DNA from: Eledone cirrhosa
Lineage: Eukaryota; Mollusca; Cephalopoda; Octopoda; Eledonidae
Length of the DNA: 64,000 nucleotides
Reading direction: 5' to 3'
Assembly: GCA_964016885.1 (NCBI GenBank)
Contig: OZ024760.1
Location: 3,538,189-3,602,188, forward strand
Shown here: positions 46,501-49,800 of the stretch, one piece after another
Layout of the letters: every line of letters starts with the position of its first letter
How positions within the stretch are numbered: the stretch's first letter is position 1
Position numbers and translations under genes: made by a program
The notes under the pieces: model-generated
Seen by the model: the letters and a program-made list of their open reading frames with translations, nothing else
What the model was told of the DNA's origin: nothing
The model's database searches: none

Positions 46501-46824
46501 GACACTACCATCAGCCCCACCACAGACACTACCATCACCACCACCACACACACTACCATCAGCTCCACCACAGACACTACCATCAGCTCCACCACACACA
46601 CTACCATCAGCTCCACCACAGACACTACCATCAGCACCACCACAGACACTACCATCAGCACCACCACAGACACTACCATCAGCACCACCACAGACACTAC
46701 CATCAGCTCCACCACAGACACTACCATCAGCTCCACCACAGACACTACCATCAGCTCCACCACAGACACTACCATCAGCTCCACGACAGACACTACCATC
46801 ACCACCACCACACACATACCATGA
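12178..46824 (+). CDS. Possible Ser/Thr-rich (mucin-like) repeat reading frame, segment B (about 34.6 kb)
   Basis: One + strand frame appears open from the aberrant unit near 12165 to a TGA at 46822-46824, about 11,500 codons. It reads T-I-S-S/T-T-T-D-T throughout, except between about 40910 and 41113. There an extra A (CAGAACAC) shifts it into H-Y-H-Q/H-H-H-R repeats, until a one-base deletion (CATATGTCC) restores it. The first ATG in this frame is at 41113, so the upstream part would need splicing or an off-window start. It ends because a base is missing in CACACATACC near 46816, which puts TGA in frame. There is no signal peptide, no unique domain, and no promoter or splice signal that I can defend. 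The same caution as for segment A applies: the frame is intrinsically resistant to stops. Confidence 0.18.
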   Translation: MSSTTGTTISSTTDTTTISTTDTTISTTTDTTTISTTDTTISTSTDTTISSTTDTTTSYTTDTTISTTTDTTISTTTDTTTSYTTDTTISTTTDTTISSTTDTTISSTTDTTISSTTDTTISSTTDTTISSNTDTTITTTTHTTISTTTDTTISTTTDTTISTTTDTTISTTTDTTISTTTDTTITTTTDTTICTTTDTTISSTTDTISSTNTDTTISSTTDTTISTTTDTTISTTTDTTITTTTHTTICTTTDTTITTTTHTTISTTTDTTISTTTDTTISTTTDTTISSTTDTTINSTTDTTISTTTDTTISSTTDTTISTTTDTTISSTTDTTISTTTDTTISSTTDTTISTTTDTTISSTTDTTISSTTDTTISTTTDTTISTTTDTTISSTTDTTISTTTDTTFSTTTDTTISSTTDTTFSTTTDTTISTTTDTTISSTTDTTISTTTDTTISSTTDTTISSTTDTTISTTTDTTISTTTDTTISSTTDTTISSTTDTTISSTTDTTFSTTTDTTISSTTDTTISSTTDTTISTTTDNTISSTTDNTISSTTDTTISTTISTTISTTTDTTISTTIDTTISSTTDTTISTTTDTTTISTTDTTISTTTDTTISSTTDTTISSTTDTTAISTTYTTISTTTDTTISSTTDTTISSTTDTTISSTTDTTISSTTDTTIISTTDTTISSTTDTTISSTTDTTISSTTDTTISSTTDTTISSTTDTTISSTTDTTISSTTDTTISSTTDTTISSTTDTTISSTTDTTISTTTDTTTISTTYTTISSTTDTTISSTTDTTISSTTDTTISSTTDTTISSTTDTTISSTTDTTIISTTDTTIISTTDTTISSTTDTTISTTTDTTISTTTDTTISSTTDTTIISTTDTTISTTTDTTISSTTDTTISSTTDTTISSTTDTTISTTTDITISTTTDTTISTTTDTTISTTTDTTISTTTDTTISTTTDTTISTTTDTTTSSTTDTTISSTTDTTISSTTNTTICSTTDTTISITTDTSISSTTDTTTISTTDTTISTTTDTTISTTTDTTISTTISTTISTTIDTTITSTTDTTISSTTDTTTISTTDNTISTTTDTTISSTTDTTISTTTDTTISTTTDTTITTTISSTTDNTISTTTDTTISTTTDTTISSTTDTTISTTTDTTISTTTDTTISSTTDTTISSTTDTTISSTTDTTISSTTHTTISTTTDTTISSTTDTTISTTTDTTFSSTTDTTISSTTDTTISTTTDTTISSTTDTTISTTTDTTFSTTTDTTISTTTDTTISSTTDTTISTTTDTTISSTTDTTISSTTDTTISTTTDTTISSTTDTTISSTTDTTISSTTDTTISTTTDTTISSTTDTTITTTTHTTVCSTTDTTISSTTDTTISTTTDTTISTTTDTTISTTTDTTISSTTDTTISTTTNTTINSTTDTTISTTTETTISTTTDTTISSTTDTTIISTTDTTISTTTETTISTTTDTTISSTTDTTISTTTDTTISSTTDTTISSTTDTTISTTTDTTISSTTDTTISTTTDTTISSTTDTTISSTTDTTISSTTDTTISTTTDTTISTTTDTTISSTTDTTISTTTDTTISSTTDTTISTTTDTTISSTTDTTITTTTHTTISTTTDTTISTTTDTTISSTTDTTISSTTDTTISTTTDTTISTTTDTTISTTTDTTISSTTDTSISSTTDTTTISTTDTTISSTTDTTISTTTDTTISTTTDTTISSTRDTTISTTTDTTITTTTHTTVSSTTDTTVSSTTDTTISTTTDTTISSTTDNTISTTTDTTISTTTDTTISSTTDNTISTTTDTTISTTTDTTISSTTDTTISTTTDTTISTTTDTTISSTTDTTISSTTDTTISSTTDTTISSTTHTTISTTTDTTISSTTDTTISTTTDTTFSSTTDTTISSTTDTTISTTTDTTISSTTDTTISTTTDTTFSTTTDTTISTTTDTTISSTTDTTISTTTDTTISSTTDITISSTTDTTISSTTDTTISSTTDTTISTTTDTTISTTTDTTISTTTDTTISSTTDTTISSTTDTTISTTTDTTISTTTDTTISSTTDTTISTTTDTTISTTTDTTISTTTNTTINSTTDTTISTTTETTISTTTDTTISTTTGTTISSTTGTTISSTTDTTITTTTHTTICTTTDTTISTTTNTTINSTTDTTVSTTTDTTISSTTETTISTTTGTTISSTTGTTISSTTDTTITTTTHTTICTTTDTTISSTTDTTISTTTDTTISSTTDTTISSTTDTTISSTADTTISTTTDTTISSTTETTISTTTGTTISSTTGTTISSTTDTTITTTTHTTICTTTDTTISSTTDNTISTTTDTTISTTTDTTISSTTDTTISTTTDTTISTTTDTTISSTTDTTISSTTDTTISSTTDTTISSTTHTTISTTTDTTISSTTDTTISTTTDTTFSSTTDTTISSTTDTTISTTTDTTISSTTDTTISTTTDTTFSTTTDTTISTTTDTTISSTTDTTISTTTDTTISSTTDITISSTTDTTISSTTDTTISSTTDTTISTTTDTTISTTTDTTISTTTDTTISSTTDTTISSTTDTTISTTTDTTISTTTDTTISSTTDTTISTTTDTTISTTTDTTISTTTNTTINSTTDTTISTTTETTISTTTDTTISTTTDTTISSTTDTTISSTTDTTIISTTDTTIISTTDTTISSTTDTTISTTTDTTISTTTDTTIISTTDTTIISTTDTTISSTTDTTISSTTDTTISTTTDTTIISTTDTTISSTTDTIISSTTDTTISTTTDTTISSTTDTTISSTTDTTITTTTHTTVSSTTDTTVSTTTDTTISSTTETTISTTTGTTISSTTGTTISSTTDTTITTTTHTTICTTTDTTISSTTDTTISTTTDTTISSTTDTTISSTTDTTISSTADTTISTTTDTTISSTTETTISTTTGTTISSTTGTTISSTTDTTITTTTHTTICTTTDTTISSTTDTTISSTTDTTISTTTDTTISTTTDTTISYTTDTTISTTTDTTISSTTDTTISSTTDNTISSTTDNTISSTTDTTISSTTDTTTSTTIDNTISTTTDTTISTTTDTTISTTTDTTISTTTDTTISTTTDTTISSTTDTTISSTTDTTISSTTDTTISTTTDTTISTTTDTTISTTTDTTISTTTDTTISSTTDTTISSTTDTTISSTTDTTISTTTDTTISTTIDNTISTTTDTTISNTTDTTISSTTDTIISTTTDTTISSTISTTISTTTDTTISTTTDTTISSTTDTTISSTTDTTISTTTDTTIISTTDTTISSTTDTTISSTTDTTISTTTETTISTTTDTTISTTTDTTISSTTDNTISTTTDTTISTTTDTTISSTTDNTISTTTDTTISTTTDTTISSTTDTTISTTTDTTISTTTDTTISSTTDTTISSTTDTTISSTTDTTISSTTHTTISTTTDTTISSTTDTTISSTTDTTISTTTDTTISSTTDTTISSTTDTTISTTTDTTFSTTTDTTISTTTDTTISSTTDTTISTTTDTTISSTTDTTISTTTDTTISSTTDTTITTTTHTTVSSTTDTTISTTTDTTISSTTDTTISTTTHTTISSTTDTTISTTTDTTISSTTDTTISTTTDTTISTTTDTTISTTTDTTVSSTTDTTVSSTTDTTISTTTDTTISTTTDTTISTTTDTTISSTTDTTISSTTDTTISTTTDTTIISTTDTTISSTTDTTISSTTGTTISSTTDTTISSTTDTTISSTTDTTIISTTDTTISSTTDTTISSTTNTTISTTTDTTISSTTDTTISSTTDTTITTTTHTTVSSTTDTTVSSTTDTTISTTTDTTISTTTDTTISTTTETTISTTTGTTISTTTDTTISSTTDTTISTTTETTISTTTDTTISTTTDTTISTTTDTTISSTTHTTISSTTDTTIKPTADTTISTTTDTTISTTTDTTISTTTDTTISSTTHTTISSTTDTTISTTTDTTIKSTADTTISSTTDTTISTTTETTISTTTGTTISTTTDTTISTTTDTTISTTTDTTISSTTDTTISTTTDTTISSTTDTTISTTTDTTTSSTTDTTISSTTDTTISSTTDITISSTTDTTISTTTETTISTTTDTTISTTTDTTISTTTDTTISSTTHTTISTTTDTTISSTTDTTISTTTETTISTTTDTTISTTTDTTISTTTDTTISSTTHTTISSTTDTTIKSTADTTISTTTDTTISTTTDTTISTTTDTTISSTTHTTISSTTDTTISTTTDTTIKSTADTTISSTTDTTISTTTETTISTTTGTTISTTTDTTISSTTDTTISTTTDTTTSSTTDTTISSTTDTTISSTTDTTISSTTDTTITTTTHTTICTTTDTTISSTTDTTISSTTDTTITTTTHTTICTTTDTTISSTTDTTISTTTDTTIISTTDTTISSTTDTTISSTTDTTISSTTDTTISTTTDTTISTTTDTTISSTTDTTISSTTDTTISSTTDTTISSTTDTTISSTTDTTISSTTDTTISSTTDTTIISTADTTISSTTDTTISSTTDTTISSTTDTTISSTTENTISTTTDTTISSTTDTTISSTTDTTISSTTDTTIISTTDTTISTTTDTTISSTTDTTISTTTDTTISSTTDTTIISTTDTTISSTTDTTISSSTDTTISSTTDTTIISTTENTISTTTDTTISSTTDTTISSTTDNTISSTTENTISSTTDTTISTTTDTTISSTTDTTIISTTDTTISSTTDTTIISTTDTTIISTTDTTISSTTDTTISTTTDTTISSTTDTTIISTTDTTISSTTDTTIISTTDTTIISTTDTTISSTTDTTISTTTDTTISSTTDTTISTTANTTIITTTDTTISTTTDTTISSTISTTISSTISTTISTTTDTTISTTTDTTISSTTDTTISSTTDTTISTTTDATISSTTDTTISSTTDTTIISTTDTTIISTTDTTISFTTETTIISTTDTTISTTTDTTISTTTDTTISSTTDTTISSTTDTTISSTTDTTIKSTADTTISTTTDTTISSTTDTTITTPTHTTISSTTDTIISTTTDTTISSTISTTISTTTDTTISTTTDTTISTTTDTTISSTTDTTISSTTDTTISSTTDTTISSTTDTTISTTTDTTISTTTDTTISSTTDTTISTTTDTTISTTTDTTISSTTDTTISTTTDTTISSTTDTTISSTTDTTISSTTDTTISTTTDTTISTTTDTTISTTTDTIISTTTDTTISSTTDTTISSTTDTTISSTTDTTIISTTDTTISSTTDTTISSTTDTTISSTTDTTTSTTIDNTISTTTDTTISNNTDTTISSTTDTIISTTTDTTISSTISTTISTTTDTTFSTTTDTTISSTTDTTISSTTDTTISTTTDTTISSTTDTTISTNTDTTISSTTDTTISTTTDTTISTTTDTTISSTTDTTISTTTDTTISSTTDTTINTTTETTISTTTGTTISTTTDTTISSTTDTTISTTTETTISTTTDTTISTTTDTTISTTTDTTISSTTHTTISSTTDTTIKSTADTTISTTTDTTISTTTDTTISTTTDTTISSTTHTTISSTTDTTIKSTADTTISSTTDTTISTTTETTISTTTGTTISTTTDTTISTTTDTTISTTTDTTISSTTDTTISTTTDTTISSTTDTTISTTTDTTTSSTTDTTISSTTDTTISSTTDTTISSTTDTTISTTTETTISTTTDTTISTTTDTTISTTTDTTISSTTHTTISTTTDTTISSTTDTTISTTTETTISTTTDTTISTTTDTTISTTTDTTISSTTHTTISSTTDTTIKSTADTTISTTTDTTISTTTDTTISTTTDTTISSTTHTTISSTTDTTISTTTDTTIKSTADTTISSTTDTTISTTTETTISTTTGTTISTTTDTTISSTTDTTISTTTDTTTSSTTDTTISSTTDTTISSTTDTTISSTTDTTITTTTHTTICTTTDTTISSTTDTTISSTTDTTITTTTHTTICTTTDTTISSTTDTTISTTTDTTISSTTDTTISSTTDNTISSTTENTISSTTDTTISTTTDTTISSTTDTTISTTTDTTIISTTDTTISSTTDTTISSTTDTTIISTTDTTISTTTDTTISTTTDTTISSTTDTTISSTTDTTISSTTDTTISSTTDTTISSTTDTTISSTTDTTISSTTDTTIISTADTTISSTTDTTISSTTDTTISSTTENTISTTTDTTISSTTDTTISSTTDTTISSTTDTTIISTTDTTISTTTDTTISSTTDTTISTTTDTTISSTTDTTIISTTDTTISSTTDTTISSSTDTTISSTTDTTISSTTENTISTTTDTTISSTTDTTISSTTDNTISSITENTISSTTDTTISTTTDTTISSTTDTTIISTTDTTISSTTDTTIISTTDTTIISTTDTTISSTTDTTISTTTDTTISSTTDTTIISTTDTTISSTTDTTIISTTDTTIISTTDTTISSTTDTTISTTTDTTISSTTDTTISTTANTTIITTTDTTISTTTDTTISSTISTTISSTISTTISTTTDTTISTTTDTTISSTTDTTISSTTDTTISTTTDATISSTTDTTISSTTDTTIISTTDTTIISTTDTTISFTTETTIISTTDTTISTTTDTTISSTTDTTISTTTDTTISSTTDTTISTTTDTTISSTTDTTISTTTDTTISTTTDTTISSTTDTTISSTTDTTISSTTDTTIKSTADTTISTTTDTTISSTTDTTITTPTHTTISSTTDTIISTTTDTTISSTISTTISTTTDTTISTTTDTTISTTTDTTISTTTDTTISTTTDTTISSTTDTTISSTTDTIISTTTDTTISSTISTTISTTTDTTISTTTDTTISSTTDTTISSTTDTTISSTTDTTISTTTDTTISTTTDTTISTTTDTTISSTTDTTISTTTDTTISTTTDTTISSTTDTTISTTTDTTISSTTDTTISSTTDTTISSTTDTTISTTTDTTISTTTDTTISTTTDTTISSTTDTTISSTTDTTISSTTDNTISSTTDNTISSTTDTTISTTTDTTISSTTDTTTSTTIDNTISTTTDTTISNNTDTTISSTTDTTTSTTIDNTISTTTDTTISTTTDTTISSTISTTISTTTDTTISTTTDTTISSTTDTTISSTTDTTISTTTDTTISSTTDTTISTTTDTTISSTTDTTISSNTDTTISSTTDTTISTTTDTTISTTTDTTISSTTDTTISTTTDTTISSTTDTTISTTTETTISTTTGTTISTTTDTTISSTTDTTISTTTETTISTTTDTTISTTTDTTISTTTDTTISSTTHTTISSTTDTTIKSTADTTISTTTDTTISTTTDTTISTTTDTTISSTTHTTISSTTDTTIKSTADTTISSTTDTTISTTTETTISTTTGTTISTTTDTTISSTTDTTISTTTDTTTSSTTDTTISSTTDTTISSTTDTTISSTTDTTIISTTDTTITTTTHTTICTTTDTTISSTTDTTISSTTDTTITTTTHTTICTTTDTTIRSTTDTTISTTTDTTISSTTDTTISSTTDNTISSTTENTISTTTDTTISSTTDTTISTTTDTTSISTTDTTISSTTDTTISSTTDTTISSTTDTTISTTTDTTISTTTDTTISSTTDTTISSTTDTTISSTTDTTISSTTDTTISSTTDTTISSTTDTTISSTTDTTISSTTDTTIISTADTTISSTTDTTISSTTDTTISSTTDTTISSTTENTISTTTDTTISSTTDTTISTTTDTTISSTTDTTIISTTDTTISTTTDTTISSTTDTTISTTTDTTISSTTDTTIISTTDTTISSTTDTTISSSTDTTISSTTDTTISSTTENTISTTTDTTISSTTDTTISSTTDNTISSTTENTISSTTDTTISTTTDTTISSTTDTTIISTTDTTISSTTDTTIISTTDTTIISTTDTTISSTTDTTISTTTDTTISSTTDTTIISTTDTTISSTTDTTIISTTDTTIISTTDTTISSTTDTTISTTTDTTISSTTDTTISTTANTTIITTTDTTISTTTDTTISSTISTTISSTISTTISTTTDTTISTTTDTTISSTTDTTISSTTDTTISTTTDATISSTTDTTISSTSDTTIISTTDTTIISTTDTTISFTTETTIISTTDTTISTTTDTTISSTTDTTISTTTDTTISSTTDTTISTTTDTTISSTTDTTISTTTDTTIGTTTDTTISSTTDTTISTTTDTTISSTTDTTISTTTHTTISTTTDTTISSTTDTTISTTTDTTISSTTDNTISSTTDTTISSTTDTTISSTTDTTINSTTDTTISSTTDTTISSTTDTTISTTTDTTISSTTDTTISTTTDTTISSTTDTTIISTTDTTISSTTDTTISSTTDTTISTTTDATISSTTDTTISSTTDTTIISTTDTTIISTTDTTISFTTETTISTTTETTISTTTDTTISTTTDTTISTTTDTTISSTTHTTISSTTDTTIKSTADTTISTTTDTTISTTTDTTINTTTDTTISSTTHTTISSTTDTTISTTTDTTIKSTADTTISSTTDTTISTTTETTISTTTGTTISTTTDTTISSTTDTTISTTTDTTTSSTTDTTISSTTDTTISSTTDTTISSTTDTTITTTTHTTICTTTDTTISSTTDTTISSTTDTTISTTTDTTISSTTDTTIISTTDTTISSTTDTTIISTTDTTIISTTDTTISSTTDTTISTTTDTTISSTTDTTIISTTDTTISSTTDTTIISTTDTTISSTTDTTIISTTDTTIISTTDTTISSTTDTTISTTTDTTISTTTDTTISSTTDTTISTTTDTTISTTTDTTISSTTDTTIISTTDTTISSTTDTTISTTTDTTISSTTDTTISTTANTTIITTTDTTISTTTDTTISSTISTTISSTISTTISTTTDTTISTTTDTTISSTTDTTISSTTDTTISTTTDATISSTTDTTISSTTDTTIISTTDTTIISTTDTTISFTTETTIISTTDTTISTTTDTTISSTTDTTISTTTDTTISSTTDTTISTTTDTTISSTTDTTISTTTDTTIGTTTDTTISSTTDTTISTTTDTTISSTTDTTISTTTHTTISTTTDTTISSTTDTTISTTTDTTISSTTDNTISSTTDTTISSTTDTTISSTTDTTINSTTDTTISSTTDTTISSTTDTTISTTTDTTISSTTDTTISTTTDTTISSTTDTTIISTTDTTISSTTDTTISSTTDTTISTTTDATISSTTDTTISSTTDTTIISTTDTTIISTTDTTISFTTETTIISTTDTTISTTTDTTISSTTDTTISSTTDTTIKSTTDTTISTTTDTTISSTTDTTISTTTDTTISSTTDTTISSTTDTTISSTTDTTTISTTDTTISTTTDTTISSTTDTTISSTTDTTISSTTDTTISTTTDTTISTTTDTTISTTISTTISTTTDTTISTTIDITISSTTDTTISSTTDTTISTTTDTTTISITDTTISSTTDTTISITTDTTISSTTDTTISSTTDTTISSTTDTTISTTTDTTISTTTDTTTISTTDTTISSTTDTTISTTTDTTISSTTDTTISTTTDTTISSTTDTTTISTTDTTISTTTDTTISTTTDTTIISTTDTTISSTTDTTISTTTDTTISSTTDTTISSTTEHYHHLHHRHYHQHHHRHYNQLHHRHYHQLHHGHYHQHHHRHYHQLHHRHYHQHHHRHYHQLHHRHYHMSTTDTTISTTTDTTISSTTDTTISTTTDTTISSTTDTTISSTTDTTITTTTHTTISTTTDTTISSTTDTTISSTTDTTISSTTDTTISSTTDTTISSTTDTTISSTTDTTICSTTDNTISSTTDNTISSTTDNTISSTTDTTISTTTDTTISTAISTTISPTTDTTISTTISTTISTIISTTISTTTDTTISSTTDTTISSTTDTTMSTTTDTTISSTTDTTIISTTDTTISSTTDTTIISTTDTTTSTTTDTTISFTTDTTISTTTDTTTSTTTDTTISSTTDTTIISTTDTTISSTTDTTISTTTDTTISSTTDTTISTTTETTISTTTDTTISTTTDTTISSTTDITISTTTDTTISTTTDTTISSTTDTTISTTTDTTISTTTETTISTTTDTTISSTTDTTISTTTDTTISSTTDTTISSTTDTTMSTTTDTTISSTTDTTIISTTDTTISSTTDTTTSFTTDTTIISTTDTTISSTTDTTISTTTDTTISTTTDTTISTTTDTTISTTTDTTISSTTDTTISTTTETTISTTTDTTISTTTDTTISTTTDITISTTTDTTISTTTDTTISSTTDTTISTTTDTTISTTTETTISTTTDTTISTTTDTTISTTTDITISTTTDTTISTTTDTTISSTTDTTISSTTDTTISTTTDTTIKSTTDTTISTTTDTTISTTTDTTISTTTDTTISSTTDTTISTTTDTTISSTTDTTISTTTDTTISTTTDTTISTTTDTTISSTTDTTISSTTDTTISTTTDTTISTTTDTTISTTTDITISTTTDTTISTTTDTTISSTTDTTISTTTDTTISSTTDTTISTTTDTTIKSTTDTTISTTTDTTISTTTDTTIKSTTDTTISTTTDTTISSTTDTTISSTTDTTISSTTDTTISTTTDTTIKSTTDTTISSTTDTTISTTTDTTISSTTDTTISSTTDTTISSTTDTTISTTTDTTITTTTDTTITTTTDTTISTTTDTTISTTISTTISTTTDTTISTTIDTTISTTTDTTISSTTDTTISTTTDTTIISTTDTTISSTTDTTISTTTDTTISTTTDTTIISTTDTTISSTTDTTISSTTDTTISSTTDTTISTTTDTTIISTTDTTISSTTDTTISSTTETTISSTTDTTISSNTDTTITTTTHTTISSTTDSTISTTTDTTISFTTDTTISSTTDTTISTTTDTTISTTTDTTISSTTDTTISPTTDTTISTTTDTTISTTTDTTISSTTDTTISTTTETTISTTTDTTISSTTDTTLSTTTDTTISSTTDTTISSTTDTTIKSTTDTTISTTTDTTISSTTDTTIRTTTDTTIKSTTDTTISTTTDTTISSTTDTTISSTTDTTISTTTDTTISSTTDTTIISTTDTTIISTTDTTIISTTDTTFSTTTDTTISTTISTTISTTTDTTISTTIDTTISSTTDTTISTTTDTTISTTTDTTFSTTTDTTISTTISTTISTTTDTTISTTIYTTISSTTDTTISTTTDTTTISTTDTTISSNTDTTISSTTDTTISTTTDTTISTTTDTTTISITDTTISSTTDTTISTTTDTTISSTTDTTISTTTETTISSTTGTTISSTTDTTISSTTDTTISTTTETTISTTTDTTINSTTETTISTTTDTTISTTISTTISSTTDITISTTTDTTISTTTDTTISSTTDTTISTTTDTTISSTTDTTISSTTDTTISSTTDTTITTTTDTTISPTTDTTITTTTHTTISTTTDTTISPTTDTTITTTTHTTISSTTDTTISSTTDTTISPTTDTTITTTTHTTISSTTHTTISSTTDTTISPTTDTTITTTTHTTISSTTDTTISSTTHTTISSTTDTTISTTTDTTISTTTDTTISTTTDTTISSTTDTTISSTTDTTISSTTDTTISSTTDTTITTTTHIP
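22600..37900. repeat. Higher-order repeats of about 4.5-5 kb
   Basis: A recognisable succession of variants returns at intervals of about 3.4 to 5 kb. The pair ATCACCACCACC-CACACAC followed by ATCTGCACAACC occurs at 25201, 29953, 34441 and 37873, at spacings of 198, 187 and 143 units. The rare ACCACCCCCACAC unit is at 27241 and 32281, exactly 210 units apart. GACGCTACC with adjacent ACGGAC lies near 26892, 31790, 36300 and 38820. Clusters of the AAATCCACCGCAG variant accompany each block. The period drifts because whole units have been gained or lost. Confidence 0.75.
35990..39816. repeat. Near-identical 1.3-kb blocks 2,520 bp apart
   Basis: The variant order from about 35990 to 37296 matches about 38510 to 39816 at an offset of 2,520 bp (105 units). 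Both copies contain the CCGCAAACACTACC unit, two consecutive ATCTCC units, GACGCTACC, CTTCACCACAGAG and the rare ATCGGCACC unit (36623 and 39143). One difference noted is CCACCTCAGAC near 36344 against CCACCACAGAC in the other copy. Confidence 0.8.
40905..41116 (+). other. Compensating frameshift pair inside the array
   Basis: A one-base insertion at about 40910 (CAGAACAC where CAGACAC is usual) is followed about 200 bp later by a one-base loss at about 41112 (CATATGTCC). A related full-length variant with CATAATGTCC occurs near 53394, which shows what the 41112 unit probably looked like before it lost a base. Between the two events the frame is shifted but stays open. The net effect on the Thr/Ser frame is zero. 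Confidence 0.7.
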
Positions 46825-49800
46825 GCTCCACCACAGACACTATCAGCAGCACCACTACGGACACTACCATCAGCTCCACCATCTCCACTACCATCAGCAC
46901 CACCACAGACACTACCATCAGCACCACCACAGACACTACCATCTGCTCCACCACAGATACTACCATCAGCTCCACCACAGACACTACCATCAGCACCACC
47001 ACAGACACTACCATCAGCACCACCACAGACACTACCATCAGCACCACCACAGACACTACCATCAGCTCCACCACAGACACTACCATCATCTCCACCACAG
47101 ACACTACCATCAGCTCCACCACAGACACTACCATCAGCTCCACCACAGACACAACCATCAGCTCCACCACAGACACTACCATCATCTCCACCACAGACAC
47201 TACCATCAGCTCCACCACAGACACTACCATCAGCTCCACCACAGACACTACCATCAGCACCACCACAGACACAACCATCAGCTCCACCACAGACACTACC
47301 ATCAGCACCACCACAGACACAACCATCAGCTCCACCACAGACACTACCATCAGCACCACCACAGACACTACCATCAGCTCCACCACAGACACTACCATCA
47401 GCTCCACCACAGACACTACCATCAGCTCCACCACAGACACTACCATCAGCTCCACCACAGATACTACCATCAAATCCACCACAGACACTACCATCAGCAC
47501 CACCACAGACACTACCATCAGCTCCACCACAGACACTACCATCAGCACCACCACAGACACTACCATCAAATCCACCACAGACACTACCACCATCCCCACC
47601 ACAGACACAACCATCAGCTCCACCACAGACACTACCATCAGCACCACCACAGACACAACCATCAGCTCCACCACAGACACTACCATCAGCTCCACCACAG
47701 ACACTACCATCAGCTCCACCACAGACACTACCATCATCTCCACCACAGACACTACCATCAGTTCCACCACGGACACTACCATCAGCACCACCACGGACAC
47801 TACCATCAGCACCACCACGGACACTACCATCAGCACCACCACGGACACTACCATCAGCACCACCATCTCCACTACCATCAGCACCACCACAGACACTACA
47901 ATCAGCTCCACCACACACACTACCATCAACTCCACCACAGACACTACCATCAGCTCCAACACGGACACAACCATCACCACCACCACACACACTACCATCA
48001 GCTCCACCACAGACACTACCATCAACTCCACCACAGACACTACCATCAGCTTCACCACAGACACTACCATCACCACCACCACACACACTACCATCAGCAC
48101 CACCACAGACACTACCATCAGCACCACCACAGACACTACCATCACCACCACCACACACACTACCATCATCTCCACCACAGACACTACCATTAGCTCCACC
48201 ACAGACATAACCATCAGCACCACCACAGACACTACCATTAGCACCACCACGGACACTACCATCAGCTCCACCACATACACTACCATCAGCACCACCACAG
48301 ACACTACCATCAGCTCCTCCACAGACACTACCATCAGCACCACCACAGAGACTACCATCAGCACCACCACAGACACTACCATCAGCTCCACCACAGACAC
48401 TACCATCAGCACCACCACAGACACTACCATCAGCACCACCACAGACACTACCATCAGCTCCACCACGGACACTACATTCAGCACCACCACGGACACTACC
48501 ATTAGCTCCACCACAGACACAACCATCAGCTCCACCACAGACACTACCATCAAATCCACCACGGACACTACCATCAGCTTCACCACAGACACTACCATCA
48601 GCTCCACCACAGACACTACCATCAGCTCCACCACAGACACTACCATCAGCTCCACCACACACACTACCATCAGCTCCACCACAGACACTACCATCAGCTC
48701 CACCACACACACTACCATCAGCTCCACCACAGACACTACCATCATCTCCACCACAGACACTACATTCAGCACCACCACGGACACTACCATCAGCACCACC
48801 ACAGACACTACCATCAGCTCCACCACGGACACTACCATCAAATCCACCACGGACACTACCATCAGCACCACCACAGACACAACCATCAGCTCCACCACAG
48901 ACACTACCATCAAATCCACCACGGACACTACCATCAGCTCCACCACAGACACTACCATCACCACCACCACAGACACTACCATCACCACCACCACACACAC
49001 TACCATCAGCACCACCACAGACACTACCATCAGCTCCACCACAGACACTACCATCAGCACCACCACAGACACTACCATCAGCTCCACCACGGACACTACC
49101 ATCAGCACCACCACAGACACTACCATCAGCACCACCACAGACACTACCATCAAATCCACCACAGACACTACCATCATCACCACCACAGACACTACCATCA
49201 GCTCCACCACGGACACTACCACCAGCTCCACCACAGACACTACCATCAGCTCCACCACAGACACTACCATCAGCTCCACCACGGACACTACCACCAGCTC
49301 CACCACGGACACTACAATCAGCACCACCACAGACACTACCATCAGCACCACCACAGACACAACCATCAGCACCACCACGGACACTACCATCATCTCCACC
49401 ACAGACACTACATTCAGCACCACCACGGACACTACCATCAGCACCACCATCTCCACAACCATCAGCACCACCACAGACACTACCACCATCTCCACCACAT
49501 ACACTACCATCAGCACCACCACAGACACTACCATCAGCACCACCACGGACACAACCATCAGCTCCACCACAGACACTACCATCAGCACCACCACGGACAC
49601 TACCATCAGCTCCACCACAGACACTACCATCAGCTCCACCACAGACACTACCATCAGCACCACCACAGACACTACCACCATCTCCACCACGGACACTACC
49701 ATCAGCTCCACCACAGACACTACCATCAGCCCACCACAGACACTACCATCAGCACCACCACAGACACTACCATCAGCTCCACCACGGACACTACCATCAG

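Noticed and set aside
1857..48998. Many long minus-strand frames that read S-V-C-G-G-A-D-G repeats (Cys/Gly-rich)
   Set aside because: They are alternative readings of the same 24-bp unit, often share the DNA with V-V-S-V-V-E-L-M frames, and start at whichever unit happens to supply ATG (AGCTCAACC gives a minus-strand stop/start context). No signal peptide, unique domain or codon-position bias supports them.
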